Assembly (NCBI RefSeq): GCF_001649575.2
Contig: NC_051453.1
Location: 15,310,959-15,374,958 of the forward strand
Source: Kryptolebias marmoratus
Lineage: Eukaryota > Chordata > Actinopteri > Cyprinodontiformes > Rivulidae
Reading direction: 5' to 3'
Length of the DNA stretch: 64,000 bases
The notes under the pieces were generated by a model that had not been told where the DNA came from, searched no databases, and saw only the letters and a program-made list of their open reading frames with translations. How positions within the stretch are numbered: the stretch's first letter is position 1; every line of letters starts with the position of its first letter. This document shows, in pieces, positions 17,047 to 44,999 of the stretch. A program made the position numbers and the translations under genes.

Positions 17047-17876
17047 TGGCAAACACTGCTCTGATCTGTCTGACAAGTTATACAAGTCGTGTCTTTTATT
17101 ATCTGTTGAGCATCAACAGGTTTCTGGTATTTAGAGGAGTAAATGAAGAAGTTGTGGAAAAAAGGAATAAACTGCATGTAATTATAGAAATTAGAATGCT
17201 TGCCTTTAGAAAAATAGCATTTTCTGCATGTTTTCTTTTTTTTTTGTTTTATAGAGTGACCTATTTTTTTCTTTTCTTTTTTTTGACTCATTACAAAAAC
17301 GTCTCGTCTGACGGAGGCACTTAAGACCTCAAGTAAACTAATTTGTCTGCTGAAGCAGATGCAGTAAGGGCCGGTTTAAACAAAAAATCCATTTGTAGGT
17401 TATTAGGAATTGAAATAAGCTGCATTAATTGCATTTTCTTTGCGTTGTGATAGACATTGATTTTCAGATTTGAAAGCAGAATATTGTGCACCATACTCCA
17501 TGCTGTCATGGTGATTTACTGCAGCTGATCATAATGTGGGGAAAACCCCAAACTAAACACATCACTAAGTTCATCACTGTGCTATGCAGACCCAAATCTC
17601 TGCTTCTTTCTAGGAACGTTTTCTGCAGTGTTTCATGCGTATCTATGTATCAGTGTTATCTGCAGCGTTCTTTGTAGATAACTTTTAATGCTGCATGTCT
17701 AGTATTTATTGGTACCAGTGCAGGTTTTAATGCTTCCTCCCTGAGTTGGAAGGACCATGTTATATTTTGTGCGAGGGACGTTGATTCCCTTAAAGAACCG
17801 ATTTAAGAGTGCTATTTTTTCCTGAATCTTATGTAGTGGAGTTTAGACTGGTTTGATGAAGCGTATGACATGAATC

Positions 17877-17907
<31 letters not shown>

Positions 17908-18390
17908 AAGCCAAACACTGAAAAGTTGCTTTTTATCCAAAGTGCCTGGGAGCTCAGGGGCTATGAGTCACTGTTAAATTCCTCTTTCTCCCTGTTTATC
18001 TGTATTTATAAGATCATTATACAGCGTAAAAACACATTTAGTGCTTTCTTTTTTTTTTATGTGAAAAACACAAATGTTGGTTTCAAACACTACTCATCGC
18101 AACATTGTAGGTTGCAGTCTTAATTAGCTGGCTTGTTAGTTTTTAACCATATTTATGTACAATGCATTGTTGGAAATCATATCAATTACATCATAATAAA
18201 ATTGTCGTTTTGAGTGTTTTTGTCACACCTTGTAGTTTTTAGTGCGTTTATTTTTTTGTAATCATATTGTAAAGTTCATATGAAAATGTTTAGAGATTTT
18301 CTAGATGCATGATCTGCTGAAGTTCTTGCAGTTAGAATCTAATTTTGTGAGTGTGGAGCTTTAATAAACAATATTTTGTGTAATTTACAT
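15780..18390 (+). other. tmem161a 3' UTR and downstream region
   Basis: No coding sequence. Plus-strand AATAAA signals occur at 17,166, 18,195 and 18,363, so the 3' UTR could be as long as about 2.6 kb or much shorter; the used site cannot be told. A CTCF-like motif lies at 16,662-16,676. A (TA)n tract (16,992-17,043) and a short (GT)n (17,876-17,896) interrupt the region. Confidence 0.5.
16992..17043. repeat. (TA)n microsatellite
   Basis: About 26 TA units, preceded by a short A run. Confidence 0.96.
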
Positions 18391-18724
18391 ATTTGGTCTT
18401 AATTTTGCCTTGTCTGATAGAGCATGGATAAAAAACCCATCTAACTAAAGAAATGTATGACAATGTGGGTGTCTCGCCGCAGTGCAGGGTCTTGACCTCT
18501 GACCCTAGACATCCAGAGAAGATTATTGGTTAATCAGCTGTGATTACGATGAACCTGATGCCCCTCCAGAGCCTGGGAAGAAATGTGAATGCACACACTC
18601 AACTGTCTGCAGTTTTACCATATTAAAGGCCGAGCATTGTTAGAAGGAATGAACACGCCCTGCCCAGTTTTAACTAAGATCATCTCATGATGAATTAGTC
18701 ATGTTTGTCTTATAATAATAAAAT

Positions 18725-19010
18725 TATGCACAATAATGCGATGGTGCTAGTTCTTTTGAGATGTATTAATGCTCTGAGTATGTGTTGGGGACGACTCTCA
18801 GCCACCACCACACCAAGCTTGAGTTTAATATCTGTGGATCTGACTGGAGTTATATTTAGCTGTGGTGGCCATTTTGAATTTGGTTGACTCCAAATGTTAA
18901 TGAGTTGTGGATTTACAAGCAAAACTTGCTTTGAGAGGTTCATTCAAATCTGCCCAGTAGTTCATGAGATATTTTGCTAACAGACAGACAGCATTGACTA
19001 GTGCAATCAG
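18725..19010 (+). repeat. Unclassified dispersed repeat, copy A (single unit)
   Basis: Shares with four other places in the window a fixed order of blocks: GACTCTCAGC-ACTACCACACCAA, then a TGTGGTGGCCAT-TTGAAT segment, then GGTTGACTCCAAATGTTAAT, then TTCATGAGATATTTTGCTAA. One unit only. No coding capacity was seen. Confidence 0.75.
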
Positions 19011-19039
19011 TTACTTGTTAATCAGTGTTTATCTTTCTT

Positions 19040-19380
19040 TCTGACCAGGGGATTCCCCTGTTTAGGGGTCAGATCTGCTCCTGCGGGTCAAACTAAAGTG
19101 GTAGTTCTGACATTTTCGTATGATGTTACATGCGTTTGTGCTGGAGGTGTCGGGACCCCTTCAGTCTGATCTGCACATTTCAGCTTTCCATGTCAGGCAG
19201 ACGTGGCTGGCTCCGGTTGCTATAGAGAAGCGTGTGTGTGCACAGAACCCAGACATGCCCTACAGCCTGGACCTAGACCGGTCCCAGGGGAGAGGGCCGG
19301 ACTCGACCCCAGATAAGACGGAGCCGGCTCAGGCCGGAGTCGACTCCTCCACATTTGGCTGCTAACAGAAAGGTAAGTAA
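19040..19380 (+). other. GC-rich segment with a strong splice donor; possible unannotated exon
   Basis: The segment is clearly more GC-rich than its surroundings and ends in ACAGAAAG followed by a textbook donor, GTAAGTAA (at 19,373). An 81-codon frame (19,120-19,365) runs through it but stops before the donor and resembles no family I know. It could be a non-coding RNA exon or an unrecognised conserved element between tmem161a and mef2b, or it could be chance. Confidence 0.25.
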
Positions 19381-19742
19381 ACTCTCTGTGGGGGTGACAC
19401 AAGAAAAAAGCTCTGACATTGTTACTTGGAGACAGCCAGCTGTGGAAACGAGCCTTTTCATGCTGAGTTATATTTTTTTTTACCCTTTTTTTGAAACACA
19501 AAGGTCTCCAGGCTTTTAAGTGGCCCATTCTCCTTCCCCTCTTTTGGTGGCTGCATGGTGAGCAGCATGACAGGGCCCTGACATGATAATGAGGGAGTGT
19601 GTATGTGTGTTCAAAAGATGAAAAGTAGGTGAAAAAGAAGAAATAAAAGGACACATGAAAGCCGCACAGTAAAAAAAAACATTTTATCAACCTTCAGACA
19701 GCAAAAAAAGTAACTAATTTACATTTATTTTAGTTGAAGATA

Positions 19743-20872
19743 CACTATATTGCTAAATATATTCGCTCGCCTCTCTTCACACGCATATGAACTTGAGTGA
19801 CATCCCATTCCTAATCCCTAGGGTTCAATATGATGTTGGCCCACCCTTTGTAGCTATAACAGCTTCAACTCTTCTGGGAAGGCTTTCTACAAGGTTTAGG
19901 AGTGCTTACAGGAATTTTGGACCATTCTTCTAGAAGTGCATTTGTGAGGTCAGACACTGATGTACGACAGAAGGCCTGGCTCTAAGTCGCCACTCTAATA
20001 CTGGGCTGAGGTCAGGACTCTGTGCAGGCCAGTCAAGTTCTCATCCACGTCTTTATGGATCTTGCGTTTTGCAGTCATGTTGGAACAGGAAGGGGCCATC
20101 CCCAAACTGTTCCCACAAAGTTGGGAACATGAAATTGTCCTAAATGTCTTGGTATCCTGAAACGGTCAGAGTTCCTTTTTACTGGAACTAAGCGGCCGAG
20201 CCCAGCTCCTGAAAAACAACCCCACACCATCACCCCCCCTCCATCAAACTTTACACATGGCACAATGCAGTCAGAGAAGTACCGTTCTCTTAACAACCGC
20301 CAAACCCAGACTCGTCCATCAGATCGCCAGACAGAGAAGCGTGCATGTAAAGCATGCTTTACTCCACTGCACCCAGCACTTTACACTTGGTGATGGAAGG
20401 CTTGGATGCAGCTGCTCGGCCATGGAAACCCATTCCATGAAGCTCTCTATGCTGTTCTTGAGCTAATCTAAAGGCCACATGAAGTTTGGAGGCCTGTAGT
20501 TATTGACTCTGCAGAACGTTGATGAGCTCTGTGCACTGTGAGCCTCAGCATCCTCTGAGCCTGATCTGGGATTTTACATGGCCTACCACTTCCTGACTGA
20601 GTTGCTGCCATTCCCAATCACTTCCACTTTGTTATAACACCACTAACAGCTGACCGAGGAACATTTAGTCACGAGGAAATTTCATAAATTGATTTATTGC
20701 TCAGCTGACATCCTATATTTGTACCATGCTGGAATTCGTTGAGCTCCTGAGGGTGACCCATTTTTTCCAAAATGTTTGTGGAAGCAATCTGCATGCCTAG
20801 GTGTTTAAATTTAAACACTTGTGGCCATGGAATGATTGGAACACCTGAATTCAATGATTTGACAAAATAGTG
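19743..20872 (-). mobile_element. Tc1-like DNA transposon, decayed
   Basis: The minus strand encodes a broken Tc1-family transposase. A GGGVMVWGCFSGAGLG block occurs near 20,200, and the C-terminal SLPRRVEAVIA-like end near 19,870-19,895 (on the minus strand the N-terminus lies toward 20,800). The left end begins CACTATATTGC after a TA, the standard Tc1 target. The right end (about 20,872, ...AATAGTG) is a partial mirror, with the inner part of that inverted repeat apparently deleted. Several stops and frameshifts make it inactive. The family is widespread in teleosts. Confidence 0.88.
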
Positions 20873-22760
20873 TTGATTTTAAACTACAGGATTAAAAAAA
20901 AAACAGTCTAGGGGCCAAAGTTACAAATGAAAATGTTTTATTTAGAAAAGACTTGCAACAAATGCTGATGAAGAATTTGGCAAAAACAAACAGCAAACAA
21001 AAAAAGGTCACCAGAAACATAAGAATACTGATAATCATGTGCCTTTTATCATGGCTTTATAAACTGTAATTAAATCAAAACAGCTCATTCCTCCATGAAC
21101 AGTAATTATAAGTCATAGCTCAGATGATCTGATGATGATTTCCAAAGGATGGACTCTTCCCTCAAGTTACTTTCAAGGTATTTGCAATAAGTAAATAGCC
21201 TGAAATAGGCAGATTTCCACAAAAAAGGGGAAATGAATGTAAAGTTACAATGAAAACAGTGTAAAATATTTTTATGACATAACCTAAGAATGTTTAGGCT
21301 AATTATTACAGTGATTCTCACATATTTCTGAAAGACATAAACTCAGTCAAATACAGACAAAAAAGCCAAAAAAAAAAAGTAGCAGTTTTATGTTGCTGAA
21401 GTCTAATTGAGCCTTTGGCTGCTGCACTGTCTGAGTGCGAAGCCTAGAGACCGAATTTGCATCACTTTAGCAACATTCATCCATCCATCCATTTTCTCTA
21501 CCCGCTATTTCCTTTCCGGGTCGCGGGGAGCTGATGTCTATCTCCAGCAGCCACTGTCCTAGAGATGGGGGACACCCTGGACAGGTCGCAGGTCCATCAC
21601 AGGGACATGTGGAGACAAATGAAACAACCAACCATCCACGCTCTCACTCACACCTAGGAACAATTTAGAGTTACTTTAGCAACATACATAACAATAATAA
21701 TAATGTTAATATGAATTATAATAGACAGAAAGACTCAAAAAAATGACAAACATTTGGAGGAATAAAGCAGCCGAAGCTTTAATCACAAACCTAAAAGGAA
21801 ACCACCATCCAAAAGAGTTGATCCAAGTCTGTTTTAAACTGATGTGGAAATTGTTCCAAAATGTATAAAGCATGAGGGACTTCTATGGAGGCGGAACGCT
21901 GACCTTATTTTAATTTGAGAGCAAAATTCCTTTCTTTTATCCTTTGATATTGTGCTGCTTCCCTTAAAACTCTGTTCTCTTACACTAAAACACTCTGTGT
22001 TGTTAGCCATATGTGTAAAATAATTCCTGCACGTTTATAGAATAAATGAATGCATGTTGGAACAGCAATAATGATGGAGAGTGCGCTTCATAAATCAAAA
22101 AAGTCCTCCAGTCTGAGTCCTTTCCTTTCTTGTATTTAATAGTCTGAGTTGGACGAATCAAGGTGAAATGTTATACATATATATATGTATATGTATAAGT
22201 ATGTATATTTTAAGTAGAATTCTGACTTTTAGTTTTCTTTCCAGTGATGTGGTATCTGAGCCTCACTGATGAAGCCTCTTCTTTTTTTAAAATTTAAAAA
22301 GGTACATTATGCAGACATTTTTTCTTTTAAATTCCATTTTAAAGTATTTTCTCTAAAAAGGATGAAGCATTTGGCAGTTGAAATATGTTTTAAGGCAGAC
22401 TGGGCAAAGATTCAAACCTTTTCTTCAAACTGGGCACGCTTCACGTTTTCAAAAGTCTGCAGATACGTTTTTGCACTTTTGGACAAACTCGGCTGGTCCC
22501 ATTTTGAAGCTGCAGCTAATTTTTTAAAGTTGCAAAGAAAACAATGAGATTTCAAACTATATTTTGTTCACCACACAAACTGGAAGAAAAAAAAAGAAGA
22601 AGAAGAAAAAAGAAGCAAAAGTCTGTATGCATCTATCTCCTCATGGGATGAAGTAAGTGATGCATGGAAGATTTCTCCACCCGCTAGGAGAGACCAGCTC
22701 TGTGTGAGGAGACAAAGAGACATGTCCCGCTCCGGGATGTAAGGGACACGTCTGGACCAC
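20873..22760. other. Intergenic between Tc1 remnant and mef2b, no gene seen
   Basis: AT-rich DNA without supportable exons. It contains the dispersed retroelement tail at 21,475-21,665. The remainder includes a short run of TATA-like dinucleotides near 22,170 and nothing else recognised. Confidence 0.5.
21475..21665 (+). repeat. Dispersed teleost retroelement 3' fragment
   Basis: Starts with CATCCATCCATCCATTTTCT, continues with a GGGTCGCGGGGAGCTG-like core, then CACCCTGGACAGGTCGC and CACTCACACCTAGGAACAAT. From memory this is the common 3' end of RTE/Expander-type LINEs (or SINEs sharing it) in fish. No reverse transcriptase is present. Confidence 0.75.
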
Positions 22761-22766
22761 TCTGGT

Positions 22767-22772
22767 TTTATT
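22767..22772 (-). terminator. Candidate mef2b polyadenylation signal (AATAAA)
   Basis: First AATAAA on the minus strand after the mef2b stop, only about 47 bases downstream. It would give a very short 3' UTR; more distal signals may be the main ones. Confidence 0.35.
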
Positions 22773-22818
22773 GGCAGCTGTTGCATCATAGGTGGTGGCA
22801 GACTGCAGCAGCAGCTGG

Positions 22819-30657
<7,839 letters not shown>

Positions 30658-30680
30658 TTTTTCTTGTTTTACTCAGAAAC

Positions 30681-34843
<4,163 letters not shown>

Positions 34844-35110
34844 CTTCTCCTCGGTGTCCCTTTTCTTTTCCTTCTTCCTCGGTTTTAGTTTTACGCACTT
34901 GCTCTGTCGGTCAGTATTACTAGTCAGAATCTTTGAGTTTTCTAGAAAAGAAGCCCAGATGTCTAAAGGAGGAGGATCGGATCGGACCCGCCGTGCGCTC
35001 TGCTCTGGTTGTTGATGTGCGGATATCCACCTGATGCAGACAGGGGATGGTTCAGGAGCGCAGCGCGCTGCTTTCCAACAGCTGGCTGCTGCTGCCGCCC
35101 ACCTCCCTCT
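34844..35110 (-). promoter_or_regulatory. mef2b non-coding exon 1 and promoter region
   Basis: On the minus strand a GC-rich segment ends in GAGGAGAAG followed by the donor GTGAGATC at 34,843, upstream of the start-codon exon. Composition is CpG-rich from about 34,970 to 35,110. No long frame begins here, so a 5' UTR exon is inferred. The exon's 5' limit and the transcription start are not visible. Confidence 0.55.
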
Positions 35111-35116
35111 CTGTCA

Positions 35117-35166
<50 letters not shown>
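35117..35166. repeat. (CA)n microsatellite at the mef2b promoter
   Basis: About 25 CA units immediately upstream (mef2b sense) of the inferred first exon. Confidence 0.95.
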
Positions 35167-35169
<3 letters not shown>

Positions 35170-35170
<1 letters not shown>

Positions 35171-36570
35171 CGCCCACCCCGGCCATGCTATTGGACGCAC
35201 TTCTCCGCCTCCCGTCCGAAATCAAACGCACCCAGCTACCCATCTGTCCTTTCCGTGCATTGTAAAGTACAACATTTGGCCCTAAATTGGCTTATTTCTA
35301 ACCTTTTTTCTCAAGAGAGCCACAACTGCATTGGAGAAGCTTTCTATATTATCCAGTTTGCATCCTAATTCATGTAATCTCCTTCGCACAACAGTCCACC
35401 CTTAAGTTTGTAAATGAAAAATGAAATAATTTTTTTTTAAAATTGTAAAAAGTTTGACTTTCAAAGCTGTTGAGCTATTTTACGTTATCTTAGTGACCAT
35501 CTATCTTCTGGACTTTAAGTTAAGAAAGAAAGTTATGTAGCTTAAGGGGGAAAAAAGTACAAACATTTGGTTGACTTAAATGAAGTTAAACATAGAGCAT
35601 TCTGTAAAATCCATCATTTTCTGCCTGCAGTAAATGAAGAAACAAAGAAAACCGACCGGTACTTTAACGTGTGCTGTATCTTGTACATGCTAAAAAGCCT
35701 TCAGTGAAGAAATGCTGAAAATAGCAAGGCAAATTAAAAACTCTGACATGTCGATGAAGTTTGGATATCATTTAGAACAAATTCTCAAACCATGATATCG
35801 TCCATACTGAGCAGTTTGTGGGTGTTATTTTCATTAAATCCTGCAGCATTTAAAAAAAAGAAGAAGAAAATCTCTATTTCCACCCCAGGAGCTGATAAAT
35901 CAAAGAAGATTTTTTATATTCTATTTGAGCATATGTTGCTTTCACCTGATCACACTTTCTTCCTTCATTTGCATTAAACTTTTATCTTTTTACTGTAATA
36001 ACAGTTTTTTTTTAAGTGGTTCTTACTGTACGACCTTTGAAGGTTTTGACATTTAAATCAGCTGCTCCTAGTTTGTACAGAAAAATAAATACAGAATAAT
36101 AAAACTTACTGGAGAGCTCAAACATAATGCTTCATTTTTTTAACCAACATTTTTTTTTTCCTCCCTGGAACAATAAAATGAGTTATTTGTTAAAAGTTCA
36201 AAGTAACAGAAATTTGAGTGAGGTGTGCCCTGACATGTTAACACTGTCTAGGTCAGACCCCTCACCATGGTTTCCAAGGCTGTGAATGGTTCCGAAACAT
36301 TTGCCTCTTTAGATATTTTCTCATGGGTATGTAGAGCCATGGTGAGCAAACATATTAAACAGCACCATTACTAAAAGGCAAATGTTACAGAGAAAGCCAT
36401 AAAACTGTGCTATTAGGTGCTTTTATTATTTTCTACCTAGACAATAAGGGAAACTGAACTCAATGCTCTATTGAAATTCCTAGTGACACATATGCGTCAT
36501 TTTAAATTTCACATTTAAATTTTTAAACATGAACATCATTTAATATATAATGTCTGAAAACAAGTTTTTC
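35170..36570. other. Intergenic, no gene seen
   Basis: Moderately GC-rich just beyond the CA tract (to about 35,270), then AT-rich. No exon, RNA gene or clear repeat was recognised. Confidence 0.45.
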
Positions 36571-36579
36571 TCTATATAC

Positions 36580-36957
36580 ATTGTGTGGAGAAAACTAATT
36601 TTGACTGCCTGCTTCCACAATTTTGTCTTCCCTTACACAAAGTTTGTGACCATAGGTGAGGGTAGGAATGTAGACCGACTGGTAAACAGAGAGTTATGCC
36701 TTGCAGCTCAGCTCCCTCTTCACCACAACGGACCGGTACAGAGTACGCAATATGGCAGAAGCTGCACCGACCGTCTGTCAATCTCACGCTCCATTCTTAA
36801 CAAACCCTGAGATACTTAAAGTCCTCCACTTGAGGCAGCACCTCACTCCCAACCCAGAGAGAGCAGTCTACCCTTTTCTGACTGAGGACCATGACCACAG
36901 ATTTGGAGGTGCTGATCCTCATTCCAGCTGCTACGCACTTGGCTACGGACCCTTCTG
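36580..36957 (-). mobile_element. LINE reverse transcriptase C-terminal fragment, broken
   Basis: The minus strand encodes AAGMRISTSKSVVMVLSQKR, then VDCSLWVGSEVLPQVEDFKY, a well-known segment of fish non-LTR reverse transcriptases just after the catalytic core. After ...LRVC a frameshift moves the continuing similarity (YGHKLCV-like end near 36,640) into another frame. Only this 3' part of the ORF is present, so it is a dead, 5'-truncated copy. Confidence 0.8.
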
Positions 36958-37165
36958 CAAGTGGTGGGCCCACAGGAAGGCAAGTCCATGTAACTCTTTC
37001 AGGCTGAGCCCTACCAGGCCCCATGGGTAGAGGCCCGATCACCAGGTGTTCATCCATAAGCCCCTACCCCAGGCCTGGATTGAGGATGAAGCCCGGCTCA
37101 AACCTGCAGCCTCAAGATTACGAGACCACAGTACAGACCACCGAGCTACTGCAGCTCACCTCATG
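36958..37165 (-). mobile_element. tRNA-like SINE segment fused to the LINE fragment
   Basis: On the minus strand near 37,155 there is an RNA polymerase III A-box-like TAGCTCGGTGG, and about 45 bases later a B-box-like GGTTTGAGCC (near 37,100). This is the arrangement of a tRNA-derived SINE head. A GC-rich body follows, with CCCATGGGGCCTGGTAGGG, and runs without a gap into the reverse transcriptase fragment. Confidence 0.55.
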
Positions 37166-37439
37166 TCACAAAATGACCTGTGTTAAATCACATGGATCTC
37201 TAATAACCTCAGTGAGCTTTTGTAAGACACAGAGGAGAACAATATGTGCCCTGGTCCCTGTGTTAGATGGTATAACTTTATATCCTGCAAGATTTTACAA
37301 TTGTCAGATTAACTGTTGACAAGCGAGGGTGTCAGGATTGGATATTAAAGAAGCATCCATTAAAGACTTGGGTTGTAGCTCACCACTTGGTGTCTAAATC
37401 TCTTTGAGAAAAAAACCAAGTCCTTTCAAGTTCAAGGAA

Positions 37440-38125
37440 TTTCTTTAAATTCCAGCTATAAGGTCAAAAAATGTTTGACATGAACTGCCACGAACTGTGA
37501 GCTGCTGGAACACCAGTGTCACTGCCATCATCATTGGACTCAGAAGGCCAAGAAAGAAGCTCCTGCTCCAAGAGCCACACCTTCAAGCTCAACAGAGATT
37601 TGCAGCTTTTCATGTGGACAAGCCAAATGCCTTCTGGAGAGAATAAAAACATAGTCAGACAAGACAAAAATTGAACTATTTGGCTACAATTACAAGAGGC
37701 ATGTTTGGAGGGGCTTTCATACCTAAGAACACTGTCCCAACTGTCAAACATGGTGGTGGTAGCATCATGCTGGTGCATTGTACAAAGTGAATGTAATAAT
37801 AAAGAATTACCTTAAAATTGTTCAATTTCACCTCAGATCAGTAGCTAAATGGTTGAAATTTGGACACAGTTGGGTGTTATGGGACAATGATCCTAAACAC
37901 TCATCAAAACTATTTTCTGATTGGCTAAAGCAAGCTAACATTAAGCTCCTGATATGACCTTCCCAAAACCCTAACCTCAATCCCATCACAGATTTGTGCC
38001 TTGAGCTTAAAAGCCATGCCCGGAAAGCAACCAATATAAATGAACTCAACTGAGTCTGCCAAGGAAGGAGCGAGAATCCTTCGCCAGCATGTTGCACTGC
38101 TCATGACTTTGTGTTGCTCAAACAC
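37440..38125 (+). mobile_element. Tc1-like transposase remnant
   Basis: Plus-strand fragments of a Tc1-family transposase in changing frames: a TVKHGGGSIML-like block near 37,740, a WDNDPKHSSK block near 37,880 containing the second catalytic Asp, and a PSQNPNLNPI block near 37,960. Numerous stops and frameshifts. No terminal repeats were identified. Confidence 0.8.
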
Positions 38126-39323
38126 GTTAGCTTACCTAAGTAACATTGACAAAAGCGGCATACAAATAGTAAGTGGTGCAAAAAAAGAAAAAAAAAAACA
38201 TAAAAATAGGATGATCAAAATCAAATACACAAATAAAGAGCAGACATGCTGTTTGCTCCTAGGTATATTTAGAGGTAAAACATGAATCACTGTATGAGCC
38301 ACATTATTGGCTATTCTGGGAGCCAAAAGAATGCACAGAGCTCCTTAAAATAATAAGATGACAAAATATTAGCACAAGTAATCTGTGTAATTGTGGATAA
38401 CAGCTTTGTTTGACTCCCTCTCACACAGTGAGACAAACATATCAGCATGTCAGGAGAGACACATAATTTGAAATCCCAAGAGGTGTCTGAAACTGTACAT
38501 CTGATGCAATAGTTAGCAACATCCCTGAAGAGTGCAGGATATGTTGAGCTAAGGAAGAATAAGGCGAGTAGCCAAATGTAATTGCAGCAAGCTAATCACC
38601 TGCAGCCGAGGGGAAACCTTATCTTTCCTGAGTGAGGCATTTAGACAAATGCATTTATCCTAAACTCTGTGAGAATATCATTAATACTGAGACTGAGACT
38701 GGAATCAAAACCTCACTGGAATCACTGATAAATCCAAAAAACAAGAACCTGAGCTGAGATAAAAGTGCCTTTGAGAACTTCACTTTTCTTTTTTTAATTT
38801 TCTTGAAACTTCTCACTTCTGCTTTCGACAAGATCAGCCACGACCCTTTCAGAGCATGCGGTGAAGCTGTCGGATTCAGAAATATCCTCCATGGTCAGTG
38901 TACATGTGTGAGAGCATTTGTTCACATTGTGTGTGTTTATAGCTTTCTTATCTACATCTCCACAGAATGAGGGTTACACCTTTACCTCCCCACCAACCCC
39001 CAACTTGTAACAGAACAATAAGGCCTTTGTAACAAAAGTCACCGACATTAAGTGTGTCAGGGTGCTTGTGGGCTAACGGCATGCGTATAAGGTGTTTTTA
39101 TAACAAATATCAAGGTTTTACACGGATCGAAACACTGTTTTGACGCTATTTACTCATTTCAAGTTATGAAAGCAACATAACTTGTACAGATGAGAGTTTA
39201 ACTCATGAAATGAAGTGCATCTTTGGTAAGCTGCACATGTTTAAAGGCTGACTATGAGAGAGTTAATTAGATTTGGAGAGTCTGAAGAGCTGGTCTTAAA
39301 GAATAAAAAGGTGCAAATTCCTC

Positions 39324-39410
39324 AAAGGTCCTTTCATGATGCCGCATGCATGTGCAGATTACTTCAAGAAGCATTCTGTCATTAAAGACAAGCTACTTTT
39401 TAAAAATAGA
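39324..39410 (+). repeat. Direct repeat, left copy
   Basis: About 87 bases, from AAAGGTCCTTTCATGATG to ACTTTTTAAAAATAGA, repeated 259 bases downstream with only a handful of differences and one inserted C. Confidence 0.93.
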
Positions 39411-39582
39411 AGGATTGTAAGGCATTTTCACACTTTCAATTTGTCTTTTCTTGTCTGGTATTTATTGTATTGCTTTAATTTTAGCTCTTTTCAGTTTGAT
39501 TTCCTTGTTAAAAAGAGTTGCAACCAACCTTTAATTTCTTCATGAGACCGGCTCTCTACATTATATGCAGGCTAATCTAAAA

Positions 39583-39670
39583 AAAGGTCCTTTCATGATG
39601 CCCGCATGCATGTGCAGATTACTTCGAGATGCACTCTGTCACTGAAGACAAGCTACTTTTTAAAAATAGA
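39583..39670 (+). repeat. Direct repeat, right copy
   Basis: Second copy of the 87-base unit. The 172 bases between copies are unrelated AT-rich sequence. Confidence 0.93.
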
Positions 39671-40639
39671 TACATAAAAACCATGCAGTAGAATCCATAT
39701 AAGTTTGGATTAGTTTAAATTTGTAAACTAAAATTAGTGCATTTTGCACAAATAGTCACAAAGGACCATTCTTTTCTTGGAAACAAAAGTGCATAATGTA
39801 TATTTAGCATTTAGCATTGCATAAACTGCACTTGCACATAATGCAGGTATTTTGCAATTTACTTTCATAATACTCTTTTTTATTTAATCAAAATTCATGT
39901 GGAGGTCAAGGGCAGCAACTCAAAACAATTATGTTCTACCATTAATCTAAAAAAAGAATCAACTATAAACATTTTATTCTTTTATTACCCAAAAAATGAC
40001 TATACTTAAATTATAAACTGCAACCTGAGAGGAGACATTTAATATATATTAGAAACAAACAAAGAATACATGGATTTACCACAATTTTCCACATGGTAAA
40101 CCCTGTGATCACGTAATAATGTCGAAAATGGTCCAAAATCACATAGGAAACATGAGCAAAACATGGTAAATTAACATGCTTTCTTTGGCCAAATTATGTA
40201 ATTTTCTACCTGTGAAGTTAATGTGTCCTTTGTTCCAAATCCACACAAGAAACATGTGAAAAACATGTGTTTCAAGTGTTATTTCAACATGTTTTCATGG
40301 GTGAAAAGATGCGATTTTCACATGTAAACTACGTATACCTTTCCTCTAAAGGGATTCTGCTTTTACAGTGCAGATTTAAAGCAAAATGCAATTAAAAACG
40401 CAACTGCGCCTTAATTGGACTATAATTGGTTGTCACATAAACACTTCCTTTATTAAATGTTTCAGGTATGTTTTCTTTTTAATATAAGGGAATGTTTTAA
40501 AACAATGTAAGCACTTTTTACGTCTTAAATTGAATACTAGTGTCCTTTGCTCCTTGACAGGGTCTGTGTTTGTGCTCTGTTGGAGGACGTGCAGGCATTG
40601 TTTCCGACTCCCAGATAATTAGTCCATTGTTGCAGCGAA

Positions 40640-40900
40640 CCTTTAATTCTGGGGGATTTAAACGCATCACATGTTCACACGGGGCTGCGGGGCGTCCTTC
40701 CACAACAGTCAGGCTGAAACCTAAAAGGAGGGAGGAGAGCGTTTCTTCCCGACGGGACATTTTTACATCCCTTTGAAATTATGGGAAGAGCGAGTTTACT
40801 GTAGGACCGCAGCGAGGTTGCGTTCAAAGACTCGGAGAAAACTTTTTTCCCCCCCCCCCTTGTTCCTCCAAACCGAACGTGGAGATTTAGCGGGAAAAGC
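40640..40900 (+). promoter_or_regulatory. tmem221 promoter / 5' UTR
   Basis: GC- and CpG-rich sequence leading to the tmem221 ATG, with a C-run near 40,850-40,859. No TATA box was recognised and the transcription start is not defined. Confidence 0.5.
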
Positions 40901-44822
<3,922 letters not shown>

Positions 44823-44993
44823 CACGTAATGAGCTGAGCTTCCTTTAAAAGGAAAGAATGATTAGAGAACTGATGACCTTTAAGTATCGCTCGTGGGCCC
44901 AGCGTGTGAAATCCTACTGCAGAGGTAGAACTTTTAGATTGTACAATGCACACTCAAGTTTATCCTGACAAACAACACAGGACTGACTTAGAT

Positions 44994-44999
44994 AATAAA
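44994..44999 (+). terminator. tmem221 polyadenylation signal (AATAAA)
   Basis: First AATAAA after the stop, about 170 bases downstream; gives a plausible short 3' UTR. Confidence 0.6.

Larger units (their letters stand above)
38130..40640. other. Intergenic upstream of tmem221, no gene seen
   Basis: AT-rich DNA without coding exons. The only clear structure is a direct repeat pair of about 87 bases at 39,324 and 39,583. Confidence 0.5.
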
